Below, piece after piece: positions 52,007 to 63,703 of a stretch of 64,000 nucleotides of DNA (position 1 is its first letter; the number at the start of each line of letters is the position of its first letter). This stretch comes from Glebionis coronaria (lineage: Eukaryota; Streptophyta; Magnoliopsida; Asterales; Asteraceae). Where the stretch lies: contig CM046876.1 in NCBI GenBank assembly GCA_025667525.1, positions 84,051,512-84,115,511 of the forward strand, read 5' to 3'. The notes under the pieces were generated by a model. The model did not search any database. It was not told the DNA's origin and saw nothing but the letters and a program-made list of their open reading frames with translations. The translations under genes and the position numbers were made by a program.

Positions 52007-52324
52007 TGTTGGAAATACGTTTTTACGTATTTATGAAGGATCGGTCGCTCCAACGATATATTATTGTATTAGGCTCGTGATCCAGTTTGTACTAAATATA
52101 GTCCATATAGCCCACATGTAGGGTGGGCTATATATACCCCTCCTAGCATGTTAGGAGGGGTGGTTCTTCTCATTTAACACTTTTCATTAATCTAATTTCA
52201 CTTTCTCTCTCTACTTTTCTTTTCTCTCCCTTCTCTCTCTACACCTCATCTCCTTCTTCCCCATTTCCACCATCTAATCAATAGATCTTCCATCATTTAC
52301 CAAATCCTTAGAATCCGTAGACCT
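52007..52324 (+). repeat. 3' LTR of the gag-only element
   Basis: Starts TGTTGGAAATACG after TTAGGGGGAGAT and ends GTAGACCT, directly joined to CGTCGG of the flank. Three substitutions separate it from the 5' LTR. The last bases (TCA) and the expected target duplication are missing, explained by an 8-bp deletion at CCT. Confidence 0.88.
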
Positions 52325-53369
52325 CGTCGGTTTGAATTGGAAGGCCTACTTTATACCAAATCGAAGCTTGGGAAAATCTCTACAACACTATCCTATCATA
52401 CCAAACTGTAATCAAACTTTAACCTACGAAAAACTCCTCTAAACTCACTGATCTAAAATACACTTTTGAAAATAACATCAAATCACCAATTTGACTCATT
52501 TAACAATTCTCATACTCCTAATATTGACTAAATATTGTCCTAGCCAATTTCCACTAATCCTAATCACTTGCATGCCATTCCTTCTCAAAATCCAAATAAA
52601 AAATAACACATGCAATGTGATTAAACAATTGAAAGATAATAATAACAAGAATATAGAATTATACTAACAACAATAATAATCAAATCACACTGTTCATCAT
52701 AAAATAATTTTGAAAATAAAATGTCTTGCATGTTTGATTTTTTTAGCTTAAAACACTCACCAAGGAAATTCAAGGATGGGTCTTAGCTTAGATTCTTCCA
52801 AATTTGAGTAATCAAAACTTGATGATGGTGTTTGTGGTGTTAAAATAAGACGGCAAGACAAAGAGAAAAAGAAGGGAAAGTGTGTGTGATTTTTAAATGG
52901 GTTTAATGAAAGAAAAGTGAGTGGAATTTCTATTTATAGTATGGTGAGGGTAGGAAATGTAAATTAAGCTTTCTTTTTTACTCATTTTTAAAATACAAGT
53001 TAAAGAGCGGGAATGACTAGTAGTCGACTTTTCAAAAATTTACGGGAGTAGGGTTTCGTAAAAATACTTTTCAAAAGTTAAAACGCATACAAACTATAAT
53101 AATATGGTTTCGACACGACTTAATACGTAATTAAAACGAAAATTTAAAAATCTCTAATATCGAGATAATCGATATTAAAACGTAAAATTTGGGCATCCGT
53201 CGGTATCGCGATCACTAGCAGATAAATTCTATTCGTAAGATTTGCGAAAATTATAGTTTAACGGTTCTCATTAAAATCAACCAAAATTAATAAATCAATT
53301 CAATAGAATTTTGAACGAAATTATAAATTAAAATAAAATATGACCTTATTTTTACGGGGTTTACATCCT

Positions 53370-54082
53370 CACCACCTTAAGGGACCGTCTCAGGGTTCGT
53401 TTCTCCTTATAAACTTCTTTTTCGAAATTTATGTTAAACTCGGAATAAAATAGTGATCTTCAATACGAGGAATATAGATAAAACAAAGACGATAAACGCT
53501 TAAACGGACAAGATGCGCTAAAATGGTTTAAGGTTAACGATCGACGAGGGATCTCGAATCACGTAACCGTAAAACATAATAATCCACATTACTAGAAAAA
53601 TGAGGGCGAAGAATGAATTAAATATGAAAATTAAAATATGGTTAGTCACAATTATCTGTCTCGGATTTGATATTACCATAAAACTAGGTTTAGGCACTTT
53701 ATTGATTATTAAAATTTAAGGTTCTTTCGGTTATGGTGTTAAAATCTTAACATATTTTCAAAATAATGACAATATAGAGTTGTTTCAAAGTGTTCGCTGA
53801 TTTGAAATCAAAACTACTAGTAAGAATTTTAACTACGTTATATTGGGATTAAGGCGAATTTTTATATCTAGTGAGTCACTATTTTTATAAAACAACTATT
53901 AAGTCTTTCGTTATAAAATGGTGTTAAAAATAGAAGTAAAACAAGTTCAAAAATTATTTCGGTAGTCTTAAGGAACTTTGAAAGAATGCAATGAAATTAT
54001 TGATTAAACTCGTATCGATGGTTACAATTAGAGAAAATATAATTTCCAAATTATTTTAATTTTTGTTTATTTTCATCCATTA
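53370..54082. other. Non-coding, AT-rich, possibly interior of the element owning the long LTR
   Basis: No ORF. Begins with TCCTCACCACCTTAAGG (a minus-strand purine tract) next to the candidate long LTR. Nothing else recognised. Confidence 0.35.
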
Positions 54083-55856
54083 GAGGGCAGAGAGTCATCA
54101 TTCCAAGTGAGGGTGTTTTGGGGTGCCACGTCAGCGAAACCCACACACTCAGTCACGTGGAAAAATCAGGGGAGTCATCACTCCAAGTGACTCCCTTTTG
54201 TAGGTCCCGTTTTTTTTTGTTTCTCACATTTTCAAATTAAATTAATTCATTTCATAAATAAAAATAAATATTACAATCCTAAAAAAATAGAAAAATACAA
54301 CTTCGAATAAAAAAAAACCCAAAAAAATTACGAAAAAAAACTACTAGTTGGAGGAGTCTTCGGAATCTTTAACATCGCGGTATTGATTGGTATTCGGCAT
54401 TTTTGCGCGTAGACGAGCCTTGATTTCTTCTTTTTTAAAATTTAAAAACGCGGCCGATTCGGGATCCATTTTAGAGGTGTCATAGTCGAGAAATTTCAAC
54501 TCCTCTAATTCGGCAATTGTGTCGTCTTTGCGTTGCGAAGCCGCATACGCTTTTTGTGAGGCTTCACGACGGAGACGAAGGTCATAGGTAACCGCGTCTT
54601 CAAATCGAGACGAGTTACTTCCTCCGGTACTCCCCGATGTTTCGGAACGGATTTTTTTCCCGGGCCGTTCTTTACCCGCGGGGCGGGGTCGTTGATCGCG
54701 TTGGAAAAGTTCGTCCGTGTTCATCGGCATCGAAAACGAACCGCCTTCCTCGTTCTCGGTCAAATCAACCGGGGCAACCTCGGGTGCGTCCCATTTCGGG
54801 GACTTCCTCAAAACATTCCATGCCTTTTCGTGATTAAACGTGGCATTTCTATTCTCGTACGCGTAAATGGCCCGAGCCCGTTAATCACATCAACCTCGCT
54901 TTCGCCACTTTTTTTGTTCCGATGACATTTCTTGTAGATGGCGTTCCACTTCATAATATTATGATGCATCGGATTCTACTTACCCGTAAGCATGTCTTTG
55001 GTACGTTCTTGATGATTTCTTTCGTTAAACACCCGGGTAATCCGAATCCAAAGAGTGTCTCTTTTTTGGTGACGCCCAACTTTCGGATCTTCGGATGTCG
55101 CGATGTAACACTCGGCAAGCACGGCTTCTTCGTCCTTGGTCCACCGACCAAGACCTTCATTCGGAACGGGTTCTTTTGATTTTTTTGCGGGGTTTTCTTT
55201 CGGCTTTTTTTGTTGGTTCGGTTTCGAGTAGTGGAGATTGGAGTGATAGGCGTCTTTGGGTGGTATAGGCTTGATAATCTTCTTGTTGCTTTTGTATAAA
55301 AGCTTGATCTTCGGGAGTCATCGGACCGTGGGTAGGAAATCCGGGAAATTGTGGATTGGACGTAGTTCCCTCACCGCCACCCATGTTGGATTGAAGGAGG
55401 TGGGTGAATCCGAACCAAGTTTCGCCGGCCATTGTGTTTGTGAATGAGAGAATGATAAAGGAGAGAATGATATGTGTGTGTGCAAAAAATGATATAAGAA
55501 ATGTAGTATATATAGAGATTAAAATTGAAATTTTTTTATTTTATTATTATTTTTTAAAAAAACTAGCCGTTGGGCATTTAATTTAAAAAAAAAAATTGTA
55601 AAAAAAAAAAAAAAACTAGCCGTTGGGCATTAAAAACAAAAAAAAAAACATTTTTTTTTCAAAAATAACGGCTACGAGCCGTTTGTTTTAAAAAAATTTC
55701 AAAAATTTTCAATTTTTTTTTTTTAAAAACACCACTCGCGCCGAGTGGGTTGGGTCACGCCGCAGACCCACGCCGTGGGATTTTTGGGTTTGGGGAGTGG
55801 TCACACCAATCGCGCCGTGGGTTTGGCACCCCACGACGCCATGATTCCCTGGCCTC
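54083..55856 (-). mobile_element. PIF/Harbinger element, 1.8 kb, ORF1-only
   Basis: Imperfect inverted ends GAGGGCAGAGAGTCAT and GAGGCCAGGGAATCAT (read inward) and the target duplication TTA on both sides (54080-54082 and 55857-55859), as expected for PIF/Harbinger. Inside is only the Myb/SANT-type partner protein in pieces; the DDE transposase is absent. The subterminal word GAGTCATCAYTCCAAGTGA occurs twice (about 54091 and 54172). Confidence 0.85.
54344..55432 (-). pseudogene. Myb/SANT-like ORF1 protein of a PIF/Harbinger element, broken
   Basis: Minus strand: the N-terminus (55432-55157) starts MAGETWFGFTHLLQ and is followed, after a frameshift near 55155, by a trihelix/SANT-like block (GRWTKDEEAVLAECYIATSE, GRHQKRDTLWIRITRVFNE, then HHNIMKWNAIYKK) containing a TAG where tryptophan is expected near 54973. 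After a second frameshift near 54850 the C-terminal NAM-associated-like region is read (54811-54344: EKAW-type start, Ser/Gly linker, then a helical tail). Such proteins bind the element ends together with the transposase. At least three lesions make it non-functional. Confidence 0.75.
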
Positions 55857-55873
55857 TTAGCTTAATGTTGATA

Positions 55874-56138
55874 CTTCCTATATTAATAGTTCACCGACCA
55901 AAAACACGCAGTTTAATAAAAACATCATTTTTTTAGCTTTCTCTCTTTTACTTTTTACAAAATGATAATTTTACCTTTAACCAATTAATATACAACTTCT
56001 TTATTTTTTGTAATAATATCATCAAGTGAGGGTGATATAGTAAACTTAATATATATTTTTTATCTATTTTTAGACTGAACTGTTAATTTGAGACGTCCAA
56101 AAATAGTATCCTGGACTGTTAATACTGGACACATGTAG
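55874..56138. mobile_element. Diverged Stowaway relative
   Basis: Interior words (CAGTTTAATAAAAA, AGCTTTCTCTCTTTTACTTTTTA, TAATATCATCAAGTGAGGGT) align with the Stowaway copy at 38284-38555. The ends have decayed (CTTCCTATATTAATAGT against CTACATGTGTCCAGTATTAA) but TA flanks both sides. Confidence 0.55.
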
Positions 56139-56560
56139 TATTATTTTATATGAGTAGTGATATTTATGCCTACATAAACCTAAAATTATACTTGCTTCAT
56201 ACACTTTTTGCAAGTGTCATACACCTTTTATCTCTCATTACTCTTCACCAATCAATTTTTTAAATCAACCAACTAATTATAGGTCCAACCTTTAGGCTTA
56301 CAATTCATTTTCCTATTTATTTATGTTACTTTTAAATTTGTTGCTCATTTGAAATTGCATTTATAATTTCTAGGACGGCATTTGAAGTAACAATCAAGTA
56401 CCAATCAATTCCTTTTATTTGTTCCAATGGTATCAGTGTGCTTTGGTGGTTGCTAAAATCAAAATTTAATCTGTTTGATAAGATAATATCATAAGAGTTG
56501 ATTGCTTAAATGGTCTTTGTGGTTTACCAGGTTTCTGGTGTGTATGCATTCAATCCAGAC

Positions 56561-56606
<46 letters not shown>

Positions 56607-56720
56607 TCTTGGATCTAATTATTGTGGTTTTGACCTGTTACGGACCATCTAAACCTTGTGGTTTGACCTGTTACGGATCCGGTCCATTTTATTTTTTATT
56701 AACATAGTATGACCATTAGC
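56139..56720. repeat. MULE end relic and a 43-base poly-T tract
   Basis: At 56494 AGAGTTGATTGCTTAAATGG resembles the inverted-repeat end of the MULE at 37927, but no partner end or target duplication was found. A pure T run of 43 bases lies at 56563-56605. GTGGTTTGACCTGTTACGGA-like words occur twice at 56625-56680. Nothing recognised in 56139-56490. Confidence 0.5.
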
Positions 56721-56989
56721 CGAGAGAGTATTTATTTTTGAAATACGAGAGTGTTTTAGCAATGGGTTTTATCAACCAATTCAGGTTTCTTCCTATACGC
56801 TTTAGACTTCTAGTAATCTTAATACTGGTTTTACTTTACTTCGTAAAATCATAACCAAAATTCATCCACATTTCAAGAAGTCAGAATCACCTGTAAGTTT
56901 GAAATAACAGAACTTATATATCATAAACAAAATATAATAGGTCTTTGTAGATACAGTGTACAGAAGTATGTATATAGAATAGGTTTTTA

Positions 56990-59900
56990 CTATCTAGGTT
57001 GTGGATATGTGACGGATAACTGATTGTATGAACTCCATTCAGGATTGCTAGAAGACGAGTTTGCCTTTTGTGGTCTTCTTTCGGTATAGAAACCAGGCTG
57101 TTTAGGTTCAGGCAACGGGATTTGGCTACCTAGCATAAGAACCACCATAGGCATGTCTGGTCTGTCTTCAGGATACTTTTGCACGCATAGTAAACCTATG
57201 TGAACTGCTCGGCTCACTTCTGTTTCAATGTTGGACCCGTTGTTAACGCTGTCGATGAGCTCCACATGCTTCCTGTTATTGTAAAGCCTCCACGCCTGAG
57301 CAATAGACGTCATGTACTCATGTTAGTACAAAAAATATTTGTACGGTACCAAGATGACGCAATGGACAATTTGGAACAGAGTACTATATGAGATATTATC
57401 ATGCTCAAAGTATTTAAACTAAAGTAGAGGCTTTTGTTGTGATTAGAAAGAACATTAGGCGCAACTTACATGTCCAAGAAGATTGAGATCGTGACTAGCA
57501 TCTTGAAACCCTCTATTCCTCTTTCCACTTACTATTTCTAATACTAATACGCCAAAGCTAAAGACATCAGATTTGGTGGAGTATATCCCATCAATGGCAT
57601 ACTCAGGTGCCATGTAACCACTGCAGGAAGTTAATGGATAAATCAGTTAGCTTTTGATTAGATACGGTTGAAATTGAGTTCATAAATAATATTAACAGGA
57701 AGTCTTACTAGGTTCCCATTACTCTTCTTGTATTTGTTGAGGTGTCACTTCCTTCCATACTTCTTGCCAAACCGAAATCTGAAATTCTTGGATTCATCTC
57801 TTTATCGAGTAGTATGTTGCTTGCTTTTAGATCTCTATGAATGATTCTTAGTCTTGAGTCTTGATGAAGATAGAGAAGTCCCCTTGAAATCCCGATTATA
57901 ACACTGTAGCGCTTGGACCAGTCCAGTGACCTTCTCTTTCTTTCATCTGCTCATTATATCAGACGCATCAGTTTCTATTGCAGTTTATAACATCCCATTT
58001 CCATGATGACTAACAATAAATATAAGTATTAAGAGAAGCTCACTAAAAATGAAAGAATCTAAGCTTTTATTGGGCATGTATTCATAAATCAATATCCTTT
58101 CCTCTTCACCAATGCAGCATCCTATAAGCTTCACAAGGTTTCGGTGTTGTAGTTTAGCAATACATTGAACCTCGTTTTGGAACTCATCTAGTCCTTGTAT
58201 CGACTTTCCTGAGTTCCTCTTCACGGCGATTTCTTTCCCATCCTCCAACACTCCCTGAAAAATTAATTCTCATTTGGTATAGGAAGAGGTCAAGAGGGTA
58301 TTATTGTTTAACTTCATAGCCATCAAAAGTTCAGTTAAGTTTGACCCCAGTACAACATTCAGTTGATCAATTTAGATACAGAAGAACGATATAGTATTTC
58401 AAGCTAAGATTGAGTTCGTGAATCATACGAATGTATAGATGGTACCAAAATTTACGAGTGATATTACCTTGTAGACAGGACCATAGCTACCTTCTCCAAG
58501 TTTGCAGCTATCTGAAAAGTTGTTTGTTGCATTGGCTATTCTGCTGAAATCAAACAATGGCAATTCCCCGTCTTCCCTATTGTTCTCATTGACATAAGTG
58601 TTTGCATGAACAACAGTATTAACATCTGTAAAACGTAATTACACCATTAGTCACTCGCATGTTGATAGGACCGGTTTATAACTCCTACCAAAACTTCACA
58701 AAGCAAAAGGATAATGAAACATGAAAGGATTTATCAACTTATCCGATATGACAAAAGCACTACCATTATTTGTCTGTTTCCTTCTCTTGTAAATAAACAA
58801 GCATATGCCGAGTAGCAAAGTCAATCCCACGAGTACCGGAATGACTATCATTCTCACTCTCGTCTTTGATTCAGCTGCCATTTCGGCTGCATAGAGAGTC
58901 AACTAAACCATAAATTCACACAAATACAATAAATATATTATATCAATGTTGATTTCTTACGTAATTCTGAGGCAGCCATTCGAAGGTAGATATCCTGCCC
59001 ATCTTCAGCATATGTCCTAATATCAACCAAATCATCGAACCAAATCAAGCATCCACTTTCTCCATATCTAATATCTAAACTTGCATAAGCTGTACAATTA
59101 CAGTTCCTCAAGCATAGTTTCTCACATTCTTCAAGATTCATACTCGCATTAAATGATGTTTTGCGTGTATCTGGCAACTTCACTCCTGATAGCTTAATGA
59201 ACCCATCTCCACCGCCACTGTCCAACTGAACCTTCCTCACACACCCGTTATACCAATCTGCTCTTCTCCACTCATCTGGGAATCTCGGATCAAACCCCCT
59301 TAAGCATCCACAAGTAGGGGAATCGTTAATTTCACAGATACCATAATGACCACATAATCCATAACGGTCACAATTATCCATCTGTCCAGTCAGATAAAGA
59401 ACCCATTCTTGCGTCCGTTCAACCCAAATAAACCGTTGTACTATCCCGTCTGTGGTTAGAATTATTCTCGACACAACGGAATTAGTAACAAGCTCATACT
59501 TGTAATAAAGTTCCTTTTCATTGAACCTAAACTCAAACGTGTATATATCATTTGGTTTTAAACTAGGCCTCCCACTAAACCGTAAGCCGTTCCATGGTCC
59601 AGAGCTAAACTGCACCTCAGAACCTTTCCGCACAACCATTTGCGGATATCCATCAGAATCGAATCTGTATGTATACTCACCTGGTGAAGGATCATCAGCA
59701 CTCTTCCATGATGTTAGATACTTATCTAAACCTTTCACAAAGTCCTTCCCGAATTTCATGGTTGGTAGGAATGTATCACCGGGATAATCAAAACTTTGCC
59801 ATAAGTAATTCTCGGGATCATTATCATTTGCATTCCTGATAACAAGATTTCCTGTATCTAGAATCTGTGCAACTGGATTATTTCCGATAACCGATGAACT

Positions 59901-60257
59901 TGATGACCAGATCCTCTTATTTGTACTATTAAAGAGGATTAGAGTTCCTTCACCATTAAGTACTAACACACTTGAGTTATCAGGAAGTGGAATTTCTCTA
60001 TTAGCAACCCATACAACCGTCTTGACAGCTATCTTATTGTACCAGATTCCCAAATATCGATTACTAGAAACATTTGAGGGACTGAAGAATCCCATTCGGA
60101 AAGTTTCATCATCTGAAACTAAGGTTTGGCCACCAGTTATGCTTTGGTTTGCAGTAATGGTGCTTATCGCTGTGGAGGTTAACAAAAGTGTAGAAATGGT
60201 GGAAACAAATAGAAGCAAATGGAAGCTATTCAGATTGATAGGCTGGTAATGATTCAT
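56990..60257 (-). CDS. G-type lectin S-receptor-like serine/threonine-protein kinase, intact
   Basis: Seven exons on the minus strand with GT-AG borders: 60257-58961, 58874-58764, 58625-58468, 58254-58044, 57946-57709, 57620-57470, 57295-56990; total 2472 nt, 823 residues. The start is the ATG of [12 protein letters not shown], followed by a hydrophobic signal peptide. Domains: B-lectin (about 35-160, [16 protein letters not shown]), S-locus glycoprotein (about 200-320), EGF/PAN with conserved cysteines ([28 protein letters not shown]), membrane helix (about 442-462), kinase (GEGSYGPV about 512, Lys534 of AVKR, Asp631 of HRDLKASN, Asp649 of [14 protein letters not shown]). All catalytic residues are present. 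It is expected in the plasma membrane, sensing an external ligand; the ligand is unknown. It belongs to the same cluster as the broken copy at 33533 and the partial copy at 63704. Confidence 0.92.
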
Positions 60258-61583
60258 TTCTCACAATTACTTCGCTATGTTATTTCCGTTAGCACACCCC
60301 TCAAAATAATAGCTCTTTTTTGCTGATATCTTTCGATTCTTTTGTAAGGATAACATACGTGCATGGTCTTCTTTTTAAAGTCAAGTTTGTCTATTAAGTA
60401 TTAACGGTATACCCATCAGAGTCGGTACACACTTTCAACATTATTTTTTGGAATTTAAGCATTGGATATTTAACTCAGATAGCTACAGATGACGATGTTG
60501 ACACGATACATGTATATGGGTCAATTTGAGTTATGCTGTATCTCTAACCTGTCAAAATGAGTTAAACTAGATAATTTACTAAAATTAAGAAACCGCTCAG
60601 AGGGGTAAAGTCATTAGGACTAATTTCTCAGATATAACAATAAGTTCTTAAATTGCTACATAAAATGAAGTTACCAACATACTTTTTATAGTTTTGCTTA
60701 GCACATTCACAGTTTATGACTTTTAAAATATTGTTAGAAGGTGTTCATACTTCATACATCGCCCGACCCATTTCACCAGAGTTACATGGTTTGACCTTAT
60801 CAAATCAAAGTAATGTTTTTCAAAGTTGTACATAAATGTCTTGCCTCCTCTCTGGTGGGGTTAAGACGGACCACTGGATGCCCTAATTAGGCCAATGGAC
60901 CTTTTATCTTTTAACGAATATTTGATTTCATGCAGTAAAGGTCACTGCACAGCTGCTCTGCATTTATGGTTCTGTCAATATCGATTTGAATTTTCAATAA
61001 GACTTTTGATGAGGCATAAACACTCTTAGGAGTTAGGACCATGTATGCAACACCTAGAGAGGTCACCTAAGACTTTAATGGACATATAATTCATTTGATT
61101 CGTCATTTGCTGGTAGCGGATCATATTGGATGGCTTTTGTAAGACCACCATGACACCATCTCTGAACCTCCCTGAAGTAGTATTATACATATCAAGATGT
61201 AATGCTCTTTTTAACTTAACTAATGTGTTAAAATTCCTAATATAATAATACTACCAATATCAAATAATATTTCCCCAAATTATACCTATGTTCTTTACAA
61301 CCTACGAACACTATATAGTATACTTCGGTTGTTATTAAGGTTTGTGTATTATCTGCATGGAAAAATTTCTCAAAAGTGTCCAAATACCTTACTCCAAAAA
61401 TATCTCCATTATATATTTCTTCTCAAAAGAGAGTTCAGGGTAACACGGTAACTGGATAATTTTGGAAAAATTTTGACACTTGTCAAAAAAAAAATAATAC
61501 TAAATATTCTTAGGTTGCCTTAGTTGCCCCACATTAGGAGCTTAATTGTAGAACCGAGCTCATGGTAATGTTAAAACCCCAAG
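60258..61583. other. Upstream region of the intact kinase, otherwise empty
   Basis: AT-rich intergenic sequence 5' of the minus-strand kinase. No second gene, element end or clear TATA box recognised. Confidence 0.4.
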
Positions 61584-61797
61584 TTAAAGGTTTAAGCGTC
61601 ACAAACGGTTTTTTAACGTCGTACCCAAGTGTCAATTTCTTTGTACATGTTGAAGTCAAAGCGGGTCAAGTTCATTTGTTATAGTCGTATGTTAAGGTTT
61701 AAGCGTCACAAACGGTTTTTTAACGTCGTACCCAAGTGTCAATTACTTTGTACATGTTGAAGTCAAAGCGGGTCAAGTTCATTTGTTATAGTCGTAT
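61584..61797. repeat. Tandem duplication, 107 bp x 2
   Basis: GGTTTAAGCGTCACAAACGG starts near 61589 and again near 61696; the two 107-bp copies differ by eye at about two positions (TTTCTTTG versus TTACTTTG, and one A). A very recent duplication with no coding content. Confidence 0.92.
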
Positions 61798-62740
61798 GTT
61801 AAAGTATATGTGAACGGGTTAAAACTGATGTTTGGTAAACCCCGTAAAGTATGTGTTCATGAGTCACTTTGAACACAAATGATTATGGGAATACGTTTTT
61901 TTCTGGAAAATTGTGTTAAGTGTTTATTTCTTAAAAAGTTCAGGTCAGACAATACACCCGTATAGCGTTGATGCTTACGAGTTACGGCCGTATGCTCCAG
62001 AAATGGTTTTGAGCAGATTCTGAGGAAGGACCATACGACCATATGCTACTTAAGCATACAACTGTATGATCACATACAGCCGTATTGTAGTTCACCATAC
62101 AGACGTATGGTACCTTTTCAACATTTCTGTTATTATGTTTATTGTGTATAAAATGAACCGTGGCTTGTTAGAAGTCGAGCTTTATATCGTTGGAGGGGTA
62201 TTTGAGTCTACTTTCCGATAAAAATACTTTCAAGGTGTCATCCTTTATAGAACTATAAAATTATATTTCAAATGTAACGAAAGATCGATTCTGGTCAAGC
62301 AGTTTCCGCGTAAAGGTTGAAATTATTATGTTTTTGGTCAAATTTTAAAGTCGGGAAAGGGGCATTTCAACCTTTCCTCCCACGCCAATCCTATAGGCGA
62401 CCGAAATATCATGTGGTTTCAAAACCACGGTCGCATCTAACGTCATCCGATCTTTTGCAATGCCAGAACCATGAACCACCGGACGACCAAACCATCACAG
62501 CCAACAAATACCGCTAAAAATTAGAGCAAGAAAAACCCACGTTATTTGGCTGCAACGGAATCCAATAAAAAAAATCGTTTTATACAAAAATGAAATGAAT
62601 TCCTTATTTATATTCCAAGTTGCAAAGCTGTTTCTGTTTCGGTTCTGAAAAGGGTTGCAATTTGTACCATCCATTTTTCCGCATAGCACATGCAATTTAC
62701 TGGATGATCAAATTATCACAGCCAAGGAAGCATCATCATA
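61798..62740. other. Intergenic, unassigned
   Basis: Contains CATACGACCATATG and CATACAGCCGTAT-like words at about 61975-62115 and short open frames that match nothing known. Confidence 0.35.
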
Positions 62741-62748
62741 ACTTGATC

Positions 62749-63209
62749 CAAGGTTATCAAGATCCCGATCTTGATCTTAGGATCTTACAATTTCACGATA
62801 CTGCAAAGCAAAAACGATCTGGATGTTATGTAGGATCTTTGCATGCTTAAGATCTTATAAGATCCCGATCTTGATAATAGGATCTTAGGATCTATTACGA
62901 TCCGATCTTACTTTTTCTCTAACGACAAACTAAAAATTACAAATTTATAGGTTCTATTTTGTATAATCTAAAAAACAACATGTAAATCTTCTGATGCATT
63001 TCATAATCATAATTTAAGACCATATTTTTTGAAATGTTCGTATAATTTTGTGTTTACCATGTATATAAACTTATGATTTTGTAAAATACAGCAAAGACTA
63101 CTAAGAAATTACATTATAGTAGGATCTTACGATCCCGATCCTACTTTACGATCTCGATCTTGCAAAGACGAAAACGATCATAGGTAAGATCTCGATCTTG
63201 AAAACCTTG
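62749..63209. mobile_element. hAT-type MITE, 461 bp, 8-bp target duplication
   Basis: Inverted ends CAAGGTTATCAAGATC and CAAGGTTTTCAAGATC, and a perfect duplication ACTTGATC at 62741-62748 and 63210-63217. The interior near both ends is built from GATCTT/AAGATC/GATCCCGATC words. No transposase. Confidence 0.92.
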
Positions 63210-63703
63210 ACTTGATCCATAAAACACCCAAAACACACAAAAGCACTAACCAACACAGTTTTTCATAATAACACATGCACATGTTATATTCTAGACGGTT
63301 ACCTGCGTATAGCGACGGAATTTTCTTAACGACAGTTAATTAACGATATGCTAGGTAAGATCAAATTGTAGTTTCAAATGGTCAAATAACGTGTCAAATC
63401 AAATCGTGTATTATATTTTCGAAACCCGATCAGTCCCACCAAGTTTAGAAGTTGCAAAATTTGATGGTTATCTCCACAAAATACTTATTCTGTAAAATTT
63501 AAAAGTTGAAAAATGGTTTCCCCAAGCATTACGTAATTGAATGCACAGATGCATCATCTTATGAAAATATTTTCAAGAAGTCAGAATCACCTCTTATGTT
63601 TAAATGAACAGAAGCATCATCTTATGTACATATATCATAAACCGAATATAGCATATCCTTGTAGATATAGTGTAAAGAAATGTGTATAAAGAATAGGTTT
63701 TTA
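63210..63703. other. 3' flank of the partial kinase gene
   Basis: From about 63560 to 63703 the sequence is a close copy of the 3' flank of the intact kinase (56870-56990), so the duplication included the untranslated region. The rest is unassigned. Confidence 0.5.

Larger units (their letters stand above)
43532..52324 (+). mobile_element. Young gag-only LTR retrotransposon (TR-GAG-like), 8.8 kb
   Basis: LTRs of 318 bp compared (43532-43849 and 52007-52324) differ at three positions by eye. The 5' LTR is followed by a primer-binding site (TGGTATCAAGAGCC, 43855-43868), a 2.2 kb leader, one gag-like ORF (46120-48312), then 3.7 kb of non-coding repeats and a polypurine tract (TTAGGGGGAGAT). No protease, integrase, RT or RNase H is present. 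The 3' non-coding region is homologous to that of the inner element at 6223-17888, which suggests loss of pol from a relative and mobilisation in trans. The target TTCCT at 43527-43531 has no full copy on the right. Confidence 0.88.
41998..53369 (-). repeat. Candidate very long LTR (about 2.6 kb) split by a younger element
   Basis: The flanks of the element at 43532-52324 look like one continuous non-coding sequence (41998-43531 and 52325-53369). On the minus strand it starts TGTAAACCCCG directly after a purine-rich tract (AAGGTGGTGAGGA) and ends GGGGGTGTTA, with a TATA box (CTATAAATAGAAA) near 52935. This fits a large LTR of a minus-strand element whose body would lie to the right, but there is no second LTR, no coding domain, and the terminal TA instead of CA is atypical. 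It could be a solo LTR. Confidence 0.35.

Noticed and set aside
56563..56605. Poly-T as a reverse poly(A) tail of a LINE or processed pseudogene
   Set aside because: No coding remnant or target duplication on either side; length may also be a sequencing artefact.
62749..63209. Runs of GATC words as a restriction or methylation island
   Set aside because: Explained by the reiterated subterminal words of a hAT MITE with a perfect 8-bp duplication.
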